DNA from: Triops longicaudatus
Taxonomy: Eukaryota; Arthropoda; Branchiopoda; Notostraca; Triopsidae
DNA: 64,000 nt
Assembly (NCBI GenBank): GCA_022885665.1
Contig: JAGQDJ010000085.1
Location: 62,001-126,000 of the forward strand
Direction: 5' to 3'
The notes beneath the pieces were generated by a model, which did no database searches, was not told the origin of the DNA, and was given only the letters and a program-made list of their open reading frames with translations. Below, piece after piece: positions 13,601-26,849 of this stretch. Both the position numbers and the translations under genes were made by a program. How positions within the stretch are numbered: the first letter of the stretch is position 1; each line of letters opens with the position of its first letter.

Positions 13601-16600
13601 TTACTTCACTACCTGGATATTCAACAAAATTTGAGAAACTGCCGTAGTATGTGTGAATTAGACACCTGTAATACATTATGCAGTTGAAGGGAGCGATATT
13701 TCGATACTTAAATCTATTTGCAAGCAAAAGTAACCTTTCATAAAGGCTGCCATTGTAATATTCACCCATATATTAATATCTACCCCTTATCGTTAGCAAT
13801 AGTGGCTCGATACATAATGATCGTATACACTTTTTGTCAGTGTAGAAACCCTCTTAGTCTCACACTTTGGCTCGTTCAGCACTTGAAATGCGGCAAGCTG
13901 CATAACTGAATTCGTCATAACCTACTAGAATTAATATGTAGTTTCTTACTATTGCCCAACCGAACTTTATGCTTTATTCGCTTTGATTTGTACATACTAT
14001 TGACTTTAAGCTAAATGACTAAAAATATGTAAAGAGAATCAAAAATAAATTTCCTTTCAATAATTAGACATACGGCCAGCATCGTGCCTGCGAAGTATCG
14101 CTCCCTTCGACAGCTCAGCTACTAAAAATAAATAAAGACCTAGAACCATACGTGTTCACATACAAATATATTTCATTGAGACGGGATTAAAGTACTTTAA
14201 ACTTTAAGGCACTGTCATTATAACTGTCAAATTCAATAGGGTCCTTGATTGTGTTTTGTGTGAGAAAAAGAGTTGGTAGACCGTTTCCAGTACAAATCAA
14301 AGCGCACTCCCATGAGGGAGATAACGTCTTGGAGTCTGTGCCCTACATGACAGCATCCATCCGTACCCACGGACGACAAAGAAAAAAATACAAATAAAGA
14401 CAACATGACCATCACTCAGAGCTAACTTCATATTGACACGAGGACTTTGAAGTGAGAGGCGACGCTCGTCGCTTGTAGTGAATAAAAATCGCCACACGCG
14501 GATTAGCGATCTTGTGCAGATACAGATCCCTTGGTGTGTAGGGGGACACGCTCCCTTCCTTTTTTTTCAAACACAGACGTTCGTGGTGCAGAGAACCAGA
14601 GAAAGAAGCAGTAGCGTTTTTAGAGGGGAGAATCAATCAGTTGCTAATCATCTCAACATGCTCCGTTTGTTATATCAATTCCCCTAACAACCCATTTGAG
14701 CTGATAAGCTTCTCTCTATCGAGTCTTCCAGCATCCTTTAACCTCTCTTCTATACAGCCCCTGGACACTGATCAATGACTTTGTTGGAGGACGGGGGTTA
14801 GGATTGGTCGGGGGTGGCGGGCTATGAAAAACCGCACACATAATCAGAGCGTTTTAATAGTCGGTTTGGATCGCCGCGGAAATGATGCCAGTTTTGGCTC
14901 ACGTTTCCGTCCCGAAAAAGGGGGTTTTACCGACTTTTTGCTCTGATAACAGCTTGATGGCTCTCCCTCACTGTGTATGTCTCTGTGATTGTGTGCTACT
15001 GTTGGATTTCCTCGCTGACCATGAGCCAAACGTCAAGAATCACCGCAGCGTGACAATACACTCGCCCCTATGGATCTCATGTAGACTCTGCTTTTGTTGT
15101 TTACAACGCCATTGATAACTCGAGATATCATGCATTGCGTCCACTACTCGGTGTATTTAAGCTGTGACGATATGGAAGGACGAGGGTGGGGGAGAAACGC
15201 TTTTTTGTTCGATTGTAACGTCGTATAACGTGTTTGAAACACGCGGGTATCAATGAACACAAAATGGTGACGGAAAGTCGAATACATTGTTTAAATCTCC
15301 CACTGTCGTGGTTCGATTTTATGCAGAAGCAAATTGAAAGCGTTTTCAAAGTCCCGGAAAAGGAACTCAGCGACGAAGATTGGTAAGGTTGCAGAACTGA
15401 TAACGTCCATCTTCGTCAGCTTCATTTTGTATGGCCCTAACCGAACCTTGGGTTTAGAGCAGGGGGCTTTTCTGTTAATATAACTCAGTGTTACAGCCGT
15501 TCAGACAGTTTGGACTTTCTGCGTCTTTCTAATCCTTTTCTCAAGCCTTGTTTCACGTTTTTAGGTAATCTTTTACGTTTTGCGAAACAGCATGGAAGAA
15601 CGAAAACTGCATACGGAATTGTGCACCATACATGTAAATTTCGCCATTTTTTGCTAAATCTTTATTCCTCCGTTGTACAAGTAGAAAACCCAAGCGCTTG
15701 TAAATTTGAATTATAATGTTGAGCTAAAATGACCAATTGTATTTCAGGCACAACCCGACCCAAGCGCTTCATTGTCTAAGGGCTCGTGAATTGCGTTTTT
15801 TAGAAGTAGCTAAGTGCTACTTAAAGAGGTAAGTACTATTAAATACCTAAGTGCCATAGAAACACTGAGATGCAGAAAATCATGTTGATACAGAGGATGT
15901 TAGCGAAAACATGGAGATAAAGGAGGTAAGAATGTGGAAGGCCAGGAAACCAATTTTTTTTTAAGTTCCACCGGTCGTGGCTGTTTACATGAGTGAAATC
16001 AGCGATTGCAATCAAGAAAATAGCTGATAGTTGAATTACACTACCGTAATAAAATTAGAAAGATGGAGCTCAATTCCGTTTTCGTACGGTTTTTGTTCGC
16101 GCTCCTAAAATTTTAGAATTCTATTCAACAGTAACAATCGCAGCACGCGTTTGGATCATAATTAGTAGAAAATTACTTATTCGAAAGCAAAACCTATGTA
16201 ACTTATACACCTGGAAATGAAAGGGGAGATAGTCTTTGGAGACAATTCAAAGATGAAAAGTGACGTTTTAACTCGAATAAAGGAAATGATAAACAACGAC
16301 AATTCTCTAGTTACATAGGAAAACAGTACCTTTTTAATATCCACGGTGCAGCAGTTCGCATTGATACGAAACTCTCGGCAAGCCTTCGATTAATTTCATG
16401 TATAATTGTCATATTTGTTATAATTACCTTATGCCCATTAAGCTTAAGTCTGCTAATGTCGAATGAAAATTCATTGCAAGGCCGTTCTCAATAAAGTGTT
16501 TCTATTTAACCGTCTTTGGTTTCAACAAATTGCTTGTTTAGTTGGTTGGTTTGTAACAACGCACAAAAAACTCTTTCTTTATCTCTCCCCCTTCCTCCTC

Positions 16601-18089
16601 GCACCGAAGTTCTACAAAAATGGTCGAGAATTTAAAAAATGTCGGATCATGATGTAAAAGTTGGCTTGAGCTTTTATTGGAAAATAGGTCTCAAGCCTCC
16701 CATCCGTTTCTAAAAACCAGTGTTGCCACCACCCCTCATAATACCTTCCATTCATTCGATTCACACTTCTAAGAATACCATTATAAAGTTTGGGAGCCCC
16801 CCTGTGCAACAATGGCCCGAGCGTCACAGTTGCGATACACAAAATTCACTGTGTTTCTTTCAGCGTTGAATTGTGTTGCGTTTTGTACCAGCGGGCTCTC
16901 CCTGCAGCAGGAGCAGCAGCCAACAGTTTGCTAATGACAAACCAACTGCAACACGAAGCTATTCAGGCAAACCCTTCAATCGCTCAATGCTACGCTAATC
17001 TCTTGGCTGAAAGGAAAAGCTTCCTCATTGGAAGACTCCCAATGCTCTCCTACTTTTTTTTCAACGATAACCTTTTCACACTAAATTGGGAACGACAAAA
17101 ACATCGCTCACCCATTACAACCAACCAACCAACCCTATATGTAGCTTCTGAGGATGTCACAGATGCTGTTCAGATATACCTCTCGCCCGGTTTAAAAAAT
17201 GGAAAGGGTAGAGCTCAAAGAATCAAATGAAAGTAGCGTTTCGAGATTCAAAGATTCAAATATGCTTACTCACCTTGTAAAGCCGCGCGTCGCCCCCCAA
17301 AAATGTCTCCCCTCCTTCCGATTTTGGTGCACAGTTCAACTTCAATTATAACCTTTTTTAATTTACATTCGCAAGAGGGGTTAAAGGGGTTTTGAGGCTA
17401 AACAATGAACCAAAATGATAAGCCCATCTCAGCCAAGTTTCCGAAACTTGAGCCACGTGGCAGTCGCGGGCGGCCCGCTGGTCGTGTAATTAAATTACAG
17501 CCATTTTTTCGCTCCCTCGCGGGTGTAGACAGCCACCAGCAACCCAACGTGACAAGAGTTAAACTCACACACGTACAGCCCATTTGCTGTTGTATACACA
17601 CTACCAGAGTGGTAGAGCAGAAACAAAAGAAAAGTTGATCTCCGGAGCACCCAAAGCTTCCCAGCAGGCGGGCCATGTGATTGCGACGCCTTGATGGCCA
17701 GGAAGCTCAGCTTCAATCAAGTCACCTCGTCAATCCTTGTTTAGTTAGGCAGCTCCTAGATCCCCGTATCCCCTCTCCTCGACTCAACACATACACACAC
17801 AACAAACGACACTCAAATATCAACTTGCTGGGGGAGCGAATCCCGTGTTCTCTTTCCCTCCTTTCTGACTCCTTTCGAAAGAAAAAAGAAAAGCAGTTCG
17901 AAACACCACAGGGGGCTTATCCAACTCCAGCCTATTAACTTTAAAACACGTCTGAATTTAAAGTTTTAAAGCAAAAAAAAAATGGAAAGCTGCGAAAAAA
18001 GTGCGGACTGAAAATCAACTGTAGGCGTGGTTTTTCCTTACTCCGCCGTTAAGAAATTTGAACGCTGATGCAGGAACTTTCTCATTATG
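10622..18089. other. Gene-poor intergenic sequence
   Basis: Again no supportable gene. Open frames of 60-146 codons occur, but their translations look random. Given its place on the 3' side of the homeobox gene it may hold regulatory DNA, but nothing in the sequence alone proves this. Confidence 0.45.
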
Positions 18090-18091
18090 TA

Positions 18092-18251
18092 CATTAAAAC
18101 TTCGTTATAACGAACATCCGAAAGGGATGAGACTTTGTCCGTTCAAGGTGATTTCTGTAATAGCCAATACTTGAATACTTTTTGTTTCTCCAATACATGT
18201 GTATTTTGACACAATTGCCTAGTATAATCAGTATTCAGTGAGATTTTACTG
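18092..18251. mobile_element. pogo/Tigger-like MITE, copy 2 (degraded)
   Basis: It starts after a TA with CATTAAAACTTCGTTATAAC and ends ...GAGATTTTACTG, the inverted form of CAGTAAAATCTC seen at the start of copy 1. The right flank is CA rather than TA, so this copy is mutated or its edge is off by a few bases. Confidence 0.55.
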
Positions 18252-18840
18252 CATTAAACACTTCACACTAAAACTTCGTTCGTTTGATATCGATTTTAAA
18301 AGAAAAAAAATTACCAATATTGAACTTTGTAAAACTAATCACTGAAATTTAAGTATTTCCAATTGTTTTCAAGGTTTTACTGTGTTTTTCGCTTAAGTGC
18401 TTCTTGGTAGCCATGTTGTCGTAAATTTCCATTGGTCCTCATGAAAAACTACTGTATTGTACTCAAAAGCTTATGTTCCGTTCTGGGTGCATTTTAGAGA
18501 AATGCTGTTTTATTTCAGGTGTAGGTACGTGCACGAGTACATATACAGTACGTGTGCGTTAGTCTCATTAGGACCCATGACCATCCATTCCACTTTGGGG
18601 GGTGGACCGCCTACCATGGCCGGAGCTTTTGTGCTTTATGGAACACAACACTCACTGTCATATTTAACTGAAAAATGAGGGCTTGAGCAGACGAGCAGCA
18701 TGCAATAAATGCAGAATTGTTACTTACGAAAGAATTAAGGGCTCTTAAAAAATGGGAATATGGTTTTAGGAATCCACACCCAGGAAGCTACGTTGGGATC
18801 GTGCCACTTTGCCGCCTACTCATTTATTCTTAAATGACAA

Positions 18841-18852
18841 GGGGGGGGGGGG
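18841..18852. repeat. Homopolymer tract of 12 G
   Basis: A run of twelve G residues lies about 0.8 kb beyond the homeobox stop codon, on the 3' side. It is a likely length-variable site and may be a sequencing or assembly weak point. A TTTATT (AATAAA on the minus strand) at 18823-18828 just beyond it is a candidate poly(A) signal for the homeobox gene. Confidence 0.6.
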
Positions 18853-19654
18853 AACCTAAAGCGTTGCATGGAGTTCATTTGACGCTTTTTAATCGCTCCT
18901 GCCTTCTACTCCTTTTTGTTTGAAATTTCTGTTTTCGATTATCACCATTTACCTAGGCTTATTTTAAGCGTTTTAATCAGTCGACAGTATTCACGGCACC
19001 CATCTTCTGACATTGACACGCGATAATAGAATGACTTTGACTCCCGCACAGCTACGTTGTTTTAGTTTCCGAGCTTTTGTTTCCTAAATCTACTTTGAAA
19101 TTGAATCGGATACGTAAATGCTTCAAGGCAAGAATTCTCAACTGTAAATTAATAGAATTAAAAAAGAACAGTATTTCGGACGAAATCAAATGTACTTTCT
19201 TTGCAGTTTGCCTTCAATCAAGAGAGCAAAGCAAAAATAATAAGGATCACAGGGCTGATAAGTTTTATATAATAATGACTTTATACAAGGGGAGAAAGGT
19301 GAAACAAGGAACGACATACAAAGGGGGAACAATTGCGTGTAGGGTATTTCTTTATGGACTTGGCACCCTTAAAATCAAACACTTTCTACATTTCAGAACT
19401 TTTTGTTTCAATCGTCGTTCGACTGCACTTGTGACGGGAATTTTTTCTACAAAAGGCACTGCAAAAATCCACTCTTTTTTGACAATATCTTGTGATTTTC
19501 AAGTGCCCACCAACGCCACTCTGTCACACAAACTTTGGGTGAAACAACGTTGTAACACCAGAAACGAGATCACACCATCGTTAAAGATCGCGATTTTTGT
19601 TTCCCGACGCGAATGTAACACAGAATAGTACTCACTCTTTGTTCGCCTGACTCT

Positions 19655-21726
19655 TTACCACCAACGAGGTTGATGCATTAACGGATGGGAGTACGTCGGC
19701 ATTGCGTTCATCATACTTTGGTGGTGGTGATGCATGACTGCTGCGGCGTTGCCCGTGCTCGCGACGGCTGCTGCGGCAGCCGCTGCCGCGGCGGCGGCTG
19801 CCGAAGCCGAGGAACCAAAGGGGACGTTGATCGCAGAATTAAAGTCTGCCAAAGCGGACATGTTCAGCGCTGCGAAACTATTCATGTTGAGGGAAGATAG
19901 AGCGTTCATACAAACAGCCGCAGCGGCCGCTGAAACGGCAGAATCGGAGGAATACGAAGCACCGGTGACCCCTGATCCGGGTGACTGATGGACTGAGCTT
20001 TTTAAAGAACTTCCGTTAGGAGGAAGAGAATGACCTACAGACCCACAAGCTGGCCGGCCGTCCCGTACGAGCACTGGCACCGCTACCCGCCGGGGTGAAG
20101 GTAACGGGTGCAAATCTTGCAACAGGCCTTTTTCTTGCCTGGCTCTTTTGGTCTTGTAGCGATGGTTCTGGAACCAAATTTTGACTTGGGTCGGGGTTAA
20201 GCGAATCAAACTCGCTAAATGCTCTCGTTCAGGAGCAGACAAGTACCTCTGTTGACGAAACCGTCTCTCCAGCTCGTAAGTTTGAGCTTTGGAAAAAAGA
20301 ACGCGTCGTTTCCGCTTCTTACTGCCTAGACTGCCACTACCGCCCATTTTGGACGCATGGTGACCGGCAGCGTTTAATTCTTGGTCGGTTAGAATCCCCA
20401 AATCGGGGTTGTTTTTCATGAATTTGCTGTTTTCGTCATTATAACCGCAAGAGTAAGGACTAGTACTGGGTCGATCCATGGATTCCGCGTCTTCATCGTC
20501 TTCATCGTCGTCAAGCAGTTCGTCTCGGTCTCGCTCGCCGTCTTCACTGAGAGATACACTGATCCTATCATCTTCTTCTGGGTTCAGCAACTCTTTTTCG
20601 GTGAGATCGTGGCTTTCACCGGCACTGCCGGGTCTCCTCCGCGGCCCGGTGCTGTCTGCAACCGGGTGCTGGCGATGGGGATGGTGGTGGGAGTCGAAAC
20701 CTGGGTCCAAAACCGGGGTAGAACACGTGGTGTCGGGACTGAGCGGTGCTGGTATCACGCCCGAGTTGTTGGCTGGTTGAGCGAGCGAAAGCATAGGATG
20801 GGACGCTAAGGTGCGATGGTGGTGCGGGCTGATTCCTGTGTAACTGCGGCCGATGAGTGGCATTCCTTTGGATAACAACAAGTCGTGAGCCAAAAAGCGA
20901 GGAAGATGATGGTGAAGCTGATGGAATTGCGACAAGGGCACAGACAAAGAGCTGCTGGTAGTGCTGAGGGGGTTACCTGGACTCAAAGGATCCTCAGGAG
21001 TGCCGGTATTCGCGGCTCCGAGCGGCCACCGTAAATTGTACATCAACTCTGATGTTGTATTTAGGTGGCTTTCGTTCTCTTGACTGCCGGGTGTCCGTTC
21101 CGGAAATTGGCCAGTAGGAGCAGGGAAGGTACTACTATAAGCGGGCCCCATTTCCAGTCCCAAAGAATCGCTTCCTGCACAACGTAACCGAAAATGTTCG
21201 TTATATTCTCATGTCTTCAATACAATCCTTATAAAAGCAAAACGTTTTACGATTTACGAAAGCGTAAGAAATAGTATAAAAGCATTTTAGTTGTTGGTGT
21301 GTAACCAATAGACATGTAAATCCTTCGTTCATGCTCATGTACTCTTAAGAATTATTAAACAAGATGAACGAGTGAGTGGTTATTGATGTCTGCACTTTTA
21401 CAAATCTTCTTACCATCAACTGTAAATTACAGCCATAGGCAAACATTTGAATCTAAAGTGATGGCAACGTGCTCTGCTCACACCCGATCTTTCACACAAA
21501 AAATGTATACTAGTTTTCCAATTTCCATAAAAAGCGAATAAAAAGTTAAAGAATGGGTATAATGCTGGGTATAAACTGTGTTAAAGTGATTACCTTGGGA
21601 ATGATTGGCTTCCACTGCAATATTGGTGGTATGCTCCTCCGGCGTACCATGGTCTCCTTTGACATCCGGTAAATCCAGAATGTCTCGGACGGTAAAACTA
21701 GACGGTTTGTTAGTCCCCATGGACAT
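19655..21726 (-). CDS. vnd: NK2-class homeobox transcription factor (vnd/Nkx2.2 type)
   Basis: A DNA-binding transcription factor that patterns ventral neural tissue in bilaterians. Exon 1 (21726-21594) encodes a TN/Eh1-like repressor motif (FTVRDILDLPD) close to the start. Exon 2 (21174-19655) carries a His-rich part, an acidic run, the homeodomain (about 20.11-20.32 kb on the plus-strand scale) with KIWFQNHRYKTKRAR including the NK2-defining Tyr54, the NK2-specific domain (RRVAVPVLVRDGRPACG), and a C-terminal poly-alanine stretch followed by a His-rich end. The two exons join in phase to give 550 residues from the first ATG after an in-frame stop. The homeodomain start (KKRKRRVLFSKAQTYELERRFRQ) and the NK2-specific domain place it with Nkx2.2/vnd rather than Nkx2.1 or tinman. 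A longer N-terminus is possible (see 28828-28988). Antisense open frames over exon 2 are shadows of its biased composition. Confidence 0.93.
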
Positions 21727-21869
21727 TCTGATATCCACCAGCCTGAATTAGCAAGGTACTTTTCACCCTTGTTGATCAGATTTTCAACACGACAATCCTT
21801 TCTTGTGTTCACAAATCTTCTTGCGGTTGCTACTTAGTGTCAAAACTTGGGTTTGTGTGCAGCAAAGAC

Positions 21870-21961
21870 CACTTCACTTCTAATACATGTCTCAGCTTGA
21901 AGGCGAAGAATCTTTGAACTGTCTTAATCTGAAAGTCTCCCGAGACTTAATTCGCACTTGA
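21870..21961. promoter_or_regulatory. Candidate NK2-type binding sites upstream of the homeobox gene
   Basis: CACTTCACTTC (21870-21880, two AAGTG cores on the minus strand) and CACTTGA (21955-21961, matching the NK2 preferred TCAAGTG) lie 150-240 bp upstream of the first coding exon. Autoregulation is only an inference; five-base cores are common by chance. Confidence 0.25.
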
Positions 21962-21979
21962 CCTCACAACTGTAACAGT

Positions 21980-24900
21980 TGGACACTCGAGTGTGACTGC
22001 TCGTACTAAAGTAATGATGGTTGCGCTTGCGTTACACCACCACATCTCATAAAGGTCGGTCTGCGTCTGACCCTGGTGTCCGAGAACCTTTTCACAATCC
22101 TATACCACAAGCCTTGATTTGGAGTTCTTGTCAAACGTGAGATGTGAGAGCGAGAAAAAAAGAACGCCGCACGAGCACAGGCAACTCGATCTCGACGGCT
22201 GCTAAGAGGACTGAGCACGTCGAGGACCTTGTGGCTCAGCTAAACTCTTAACTTGGGGCAGCAACAACAATCAAAGTTTCGCTCTCTTGCTCGGGCAACC
22301 CCCCAACCCCCTCACCCTTTTCCATCTCCACCCCTCTAGAGACCTTTTCCTTGGACCCTATTGTGGCTGTGTGAGTGAATAGCCAACTGGCAGGAGGGGC
22401 TTGCCATTTGGAGAGCGCCACTAGAAACCCGAGTAGTCGCTGCAGCTCAACTATCGATTTGGAGAGCGAGTCGGTAAGTGGCTCGCGCGGGAACCCAAAC
22501 CGCTTGATGCGCGTCATTACCGGCTGCTTGAACAAGCGCGTTTTCCCTTACCTCGCACCTGCACGCAGGCGTCTCGCTATACGTATACGTAGCAATTTCA
22601 GCATTGTTTAGAAATAACCAAGAAATACTACTTCTCCCCTTTCAGTTCCGGAAGAATATATCCCAGTCGCTGTTTTTTTCTTTCCCGAAAGTGCACCACG
22701 CCATTTTCCACCCAAATAATACTCTAAGGAACTTGAACAAAAGTGGATCGTTGTTTCTTTGACAATTCCGTGATACAGGTCTCAGAAAAGGCTTTTCGTT
22801 TTTTCCTCTAAGTGCTCTATATATGTTTAAATGGCTTTCTATCACAAGGACGGAGCACTTTGGTACTCAAGTATGGCAAACTCCCCCTCAACCGCCCGAC
22901 AAGAACCCCAAGTAAAAGCGAAAGGTACTGCCCACCTTGTGAAAGAAAATACCACACCCTCCCGACGAGTTTTTTTTTATGATTTTTTATAACCGGGTTA
23001 GTCACAACGACGTACATTGCTACAGTGCAAAAGAGTCGAAGGCAAAATGTACAACAATTGCTTCAACTTGTTGGGAGTAAGACCAAGCGTCCTAATTCCT
23101 TTGGCCCCCATAACGCATTAAAAAACTATTAGGCTTACGACAATGCATGCTAAACTAAATGCATTTTAGTCTCCAGTAGAATGTGACGCTTGTAAGTAAC
23201 GCGAGAATCAAGAAGTTTCTGGTCTTCTATTAGCTTTCATTTGAGTTCGAGTTTGTGTTCGACATTACTGAAGAGCTTGGCGTTTTCGTAAGAGAATTTT
23301 TACAGAAAAAATGAGCGTGTGCTAAAGCTTTTCATACTTGACAACAGCAGCCCAGCGTTCTTGTCTACTCTCGTTGGAGCCTAAATACATCAGGGATTTA
23401 ACGCGTCAGCGTTTCTTTTGTCACTGTCTTTTTTCTCATGGGCTTCTTCAAAAAAGAAGTTAAATCGACGAGTCTAATTCACAATTATGAATTGGCATTC
23501 AAGTTCTCCCTCGGAAAAATACAAAACCCTTTAAATGGTTCTTCTTGTAAAAAGATTTTTTCGCCAGGTTGTCGACTCTTAAGGCTAAGTCCACCTAATA
23601 TATATTTGCTCACTTCTCCCCCTCTCTATAGCGTCCGCTGGCCTATTGAACTCTTACAGCCTGAGCCATAAACATGCAGAAAAAGAGGATTTACCTAAGA
23701 ACATTCCAAAATGAACCAATCTGAGCTCCCATAGACCCCAACACGTACTACAGTCATTAGCTTAACTCTGAAAAGAAGAGACGCACCCAAAAGTTGTCGG
23801 ATGGGGAAAAAGGAGCCAAAAAAGTCAAATAAAAAAAAAAGAGCGCGACAGTGCTTTGAAGAGATAGTCTTCTTTTTTTTCTCACAATAATTTCAAGTTT
23901 TAAAATTCTTAAAAGCCTTCTCGCCTCTCCTGTAAATGCGTTTTAAGGTGTCCTAGGTATCCATCATCCCACATCATATCCATTTAGGAAGGAAAACATG
24001 TGTTGGTGATGCTACTAATGCTCCATAAGACCTAACACTAAAGATTAGCATTTATTTTCCCAAACGTTAGTGTCCCTTTTCAAGTTCCCAAGTGTTATTA
24101 CCAAGGAGCCACTTACTTGTTTAAAGGAAAGCCGTTTTCCTTGTGGCCAGTTTACCCTCACCTAACCCTTCAAATCATCCCGATCTTGAGTGTTGGGTAC
24201 ACTATATGCATCAGCTTAAAAGACAGTTTAGCTGCCATTCATCCCATTACGTCCATTTTACGTTGACCGAGCAAGATTTTAAAGTACACTCGCAAATGCA
24301 AACTTCGGCTTGTCTTTTTTCTTGTTTATATAAACGTCCCTTAACACCTTTCACTTTCGACACAGCTTTGTAATATCTCTGTACCGTAGTGAATAGATTT
24401 AAATCTGTGCCACAAGTGAATCTTTCAAGTCTAAGATGTAAACCTGTCAATCTTCATTCCAATTCAAACTGAAAGGAAAATAAACAGGTAACTTATGAAA
24501 ATATGCATAACTGAAAATACAAAACCAAGAAAGTTGAAATGAAGACTTGATTTTAAGAAACTCAAAGTACATAAGTTTTAACGTCAAAAAGCACGCTGCA
24601 GACATGTCCAGTTGCAACATATTCCAAAAAGAGCAAATTTTTTCATATACAAGTACTACAAGTATATAAGTCCTTTACTAAAATTTATTCAATAGATACA
24701 GAGTGTATTTTCCAATTCAAAATACCAAATTGTACGTATATAATAAAACATACCGTGTTAGTCAAACTTTTAGAGGTTGATAATTAAAATACTTTAACAA
24801 ATGATAATTTAATATATTTTCTTGATAAATTTAAATAAAGCAAACATTAGGAAAGCACACTTTATATCGCGAACTTCCGGAACTATGCCCTATCAATGCA

Positions 24901-26672
24901 TTTGTCATTTAACGGGAAACAATCCGCTGAAGAAAGCGAGAATTTTTTTTTACAATTTTCTGTTTTGATTGTTTAGGATTGTTTAACATTCCTAGTTTTC
25001 CAACATTCTTATTTCCCTGATTAATGTGTAGAATTTAAACAGTTGGCTATGCATGAATGTGTTGCCGTAATCGCGTTTTCTCTTGCATTCGGGGTGCTTT
25101 TACGTCATTCTAGCGGAAACGGTGAGGGTAAATCTGGCTTCCTCTGCTTCGTTGGCGGAACTTAGCTACTGAATGAAAAAGAGACAAATTTTCTAACCTC
25201 AAAACATGACGATTGAGCCGAGGCGATGAGGTGGAAAAACGCGGGGCCCATTATCGTATCTAGCACTTGTTAGACTACCGGGAGGCAAAGAAGCTAAATG
25301 CTAAACACAGGTATACGGTTCCCGAAATCTTTCTCCCCTCCCCTCTTTAACAAGTAATAATACGAAAAAAGAGTATAAAGCTTTTCTTATGTCCGTGAGC
25401 TCCCACAGAAGAAGACAGGGGCACAGAAAAGCCATTTGTCACACACCGTGTATATTATAAAAATCCCACCAGAGTTGACGGAGTTGTCACACCTTCTTCG
25501 CCACAGGTATTCAATCATTCACTTTTACCCGCTACGCTATAGCGCTAAATTCGCCACAGTTATCCAACTTTCTTTTTCGTAACCTCCGTCACCCTTCTTT
25601 TTCACCCAGTCAGAAAGAGGAAGAAAACGACGGAAAACTCACGCCTTAAAAGGTATACACAAGACTACCATGTATCTCTGAATCGTTTTTAGAAAAAGGG
25701 ACCCGAGCCCGCAAAAACACCGGAAGTACCTCAGTATAGTAACGTTTGTGGACTTGGGAGGGGAGCAAAGTTTTCGACTTCTCAATGGACCAACCAACGT
25801 AGCACCAAAAAGCAGTTTCCCTCAACGACCAGGTTTGCAATACAGGCCTATGCCGTAAAAACCGAAAGCGTTGGGGGTTGAGGTGGTCGAAAAAGGTCAC
25901 AGGGCTCTCCACACACCTTTCGCAGGTGTTCCGGCAGACTCCGGAGCTATTCTGTGCATAAAATAAACATTTACCTTTATAACTCCTCATAGCTGAATAA
26001 GCTTTGAAGAGTTTAACTACTCTATGGCCCAATAAAGCGGTAAAAAAATCTTAGACGCTCTTATAAACTATTCGAGCTGACATCGTTTGTTTTGTATTCC
26101 GGTCCGTTTGTGGCTACGACTAGTGAAATTTCTTGGATAAATACACGCGGGCATAAAGCAATAAATTAAAATATGTAATAAAATTAAAACAGGGTGAATT
26201 TCAATAAGAAATTTTACTTAGCAAAGAAAAGCGTACTGTATAGTTTTTAGCAACCGCTTGCTCCAGTTCATAGCAAGGAAACAATTGCGGACAGCGAAGA
26301 GCATTTTCTATGTGATTTAAATCATGGAAACGTCTTTGAAAAACAGAAATTTTGGATTTACAAGTTGGTAGTTTAAAAAAAAAATATAATAATAATAAAA
26401 TAAAAAAGTAGTAAAATTTTGTCACCGGCATAATGCGTAGGTTTTCAATACACGTACTTAATATGTGCTATGCTGAGAAAAAAACGTACGGAGCCGCCTA
26501 CAGAGATTTAATTAAAGCCACCTCAGGCTGATTTACCTTCATTAATAAGTAAAAGGTCAATTTTTGAATTTCTTATACATAGCAGTTAAATTAATTCTCT
26601 CACGCAAGTAAATGCAAAATAAATAGAATAACAACACTGACACAACTCAGAATGTTGATACTCCATAGGCCT
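21980..26672. other. Upstream region of the homeobox gene, no recognised gene
   Basis: No frame looks like a known protein. If the exon at 28.8 kb belongs to the homeobox gene, all of this would be its first intron. Confidence 0.45.
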
Positions 26673-26673
26673 A

Positions 26674-26842
26674 CACAGAAGCCCGTTATAACCTTCTGAG
26701 AACTGAAAATCCGCTCGGTATGTCCGAAGTTCGTTACATCAGACGACTTTCTGTGCATTTCTATAACTCAGGTTCTTACAATATATTAATTATAACGGAA
26801 AATATGTTATAAATGTGTTCGTTATAACGAGATTCTACCTTG
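26674..26842. mobile_element. pogo/Tigger-like MITE, copy 3
   Basis: A 169-bp element is flanked by TA at 26672-26673 and 26843-26844. The left end is CACAGAAGCCCGTTATAACC; the right end is GTTCGTTATAACGAGATTCT plus ACCTTG. The interior (about 26.72-26.75 kb, GTTCGTTACATCAGACG) resembles copy 4, so the two belong to one subfamily. Confidence 0.65.
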
Positions 26843-26849
26843 TAAGTTT

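Noticed and set aside
19077..19628. 183-codon plus-strand ORF next to the homeobox stop
   Set aside because: No domain, random-looking composition, and antisense to the presumed 3' UTR of the homeobox gene.
19685..20809. Plus-strand open frames of 66-100 codons over the homeobox exon 2
   Set aside because: They are the antisense of poly-alanine, acidic and His-rich coding sequence, with no independent support.
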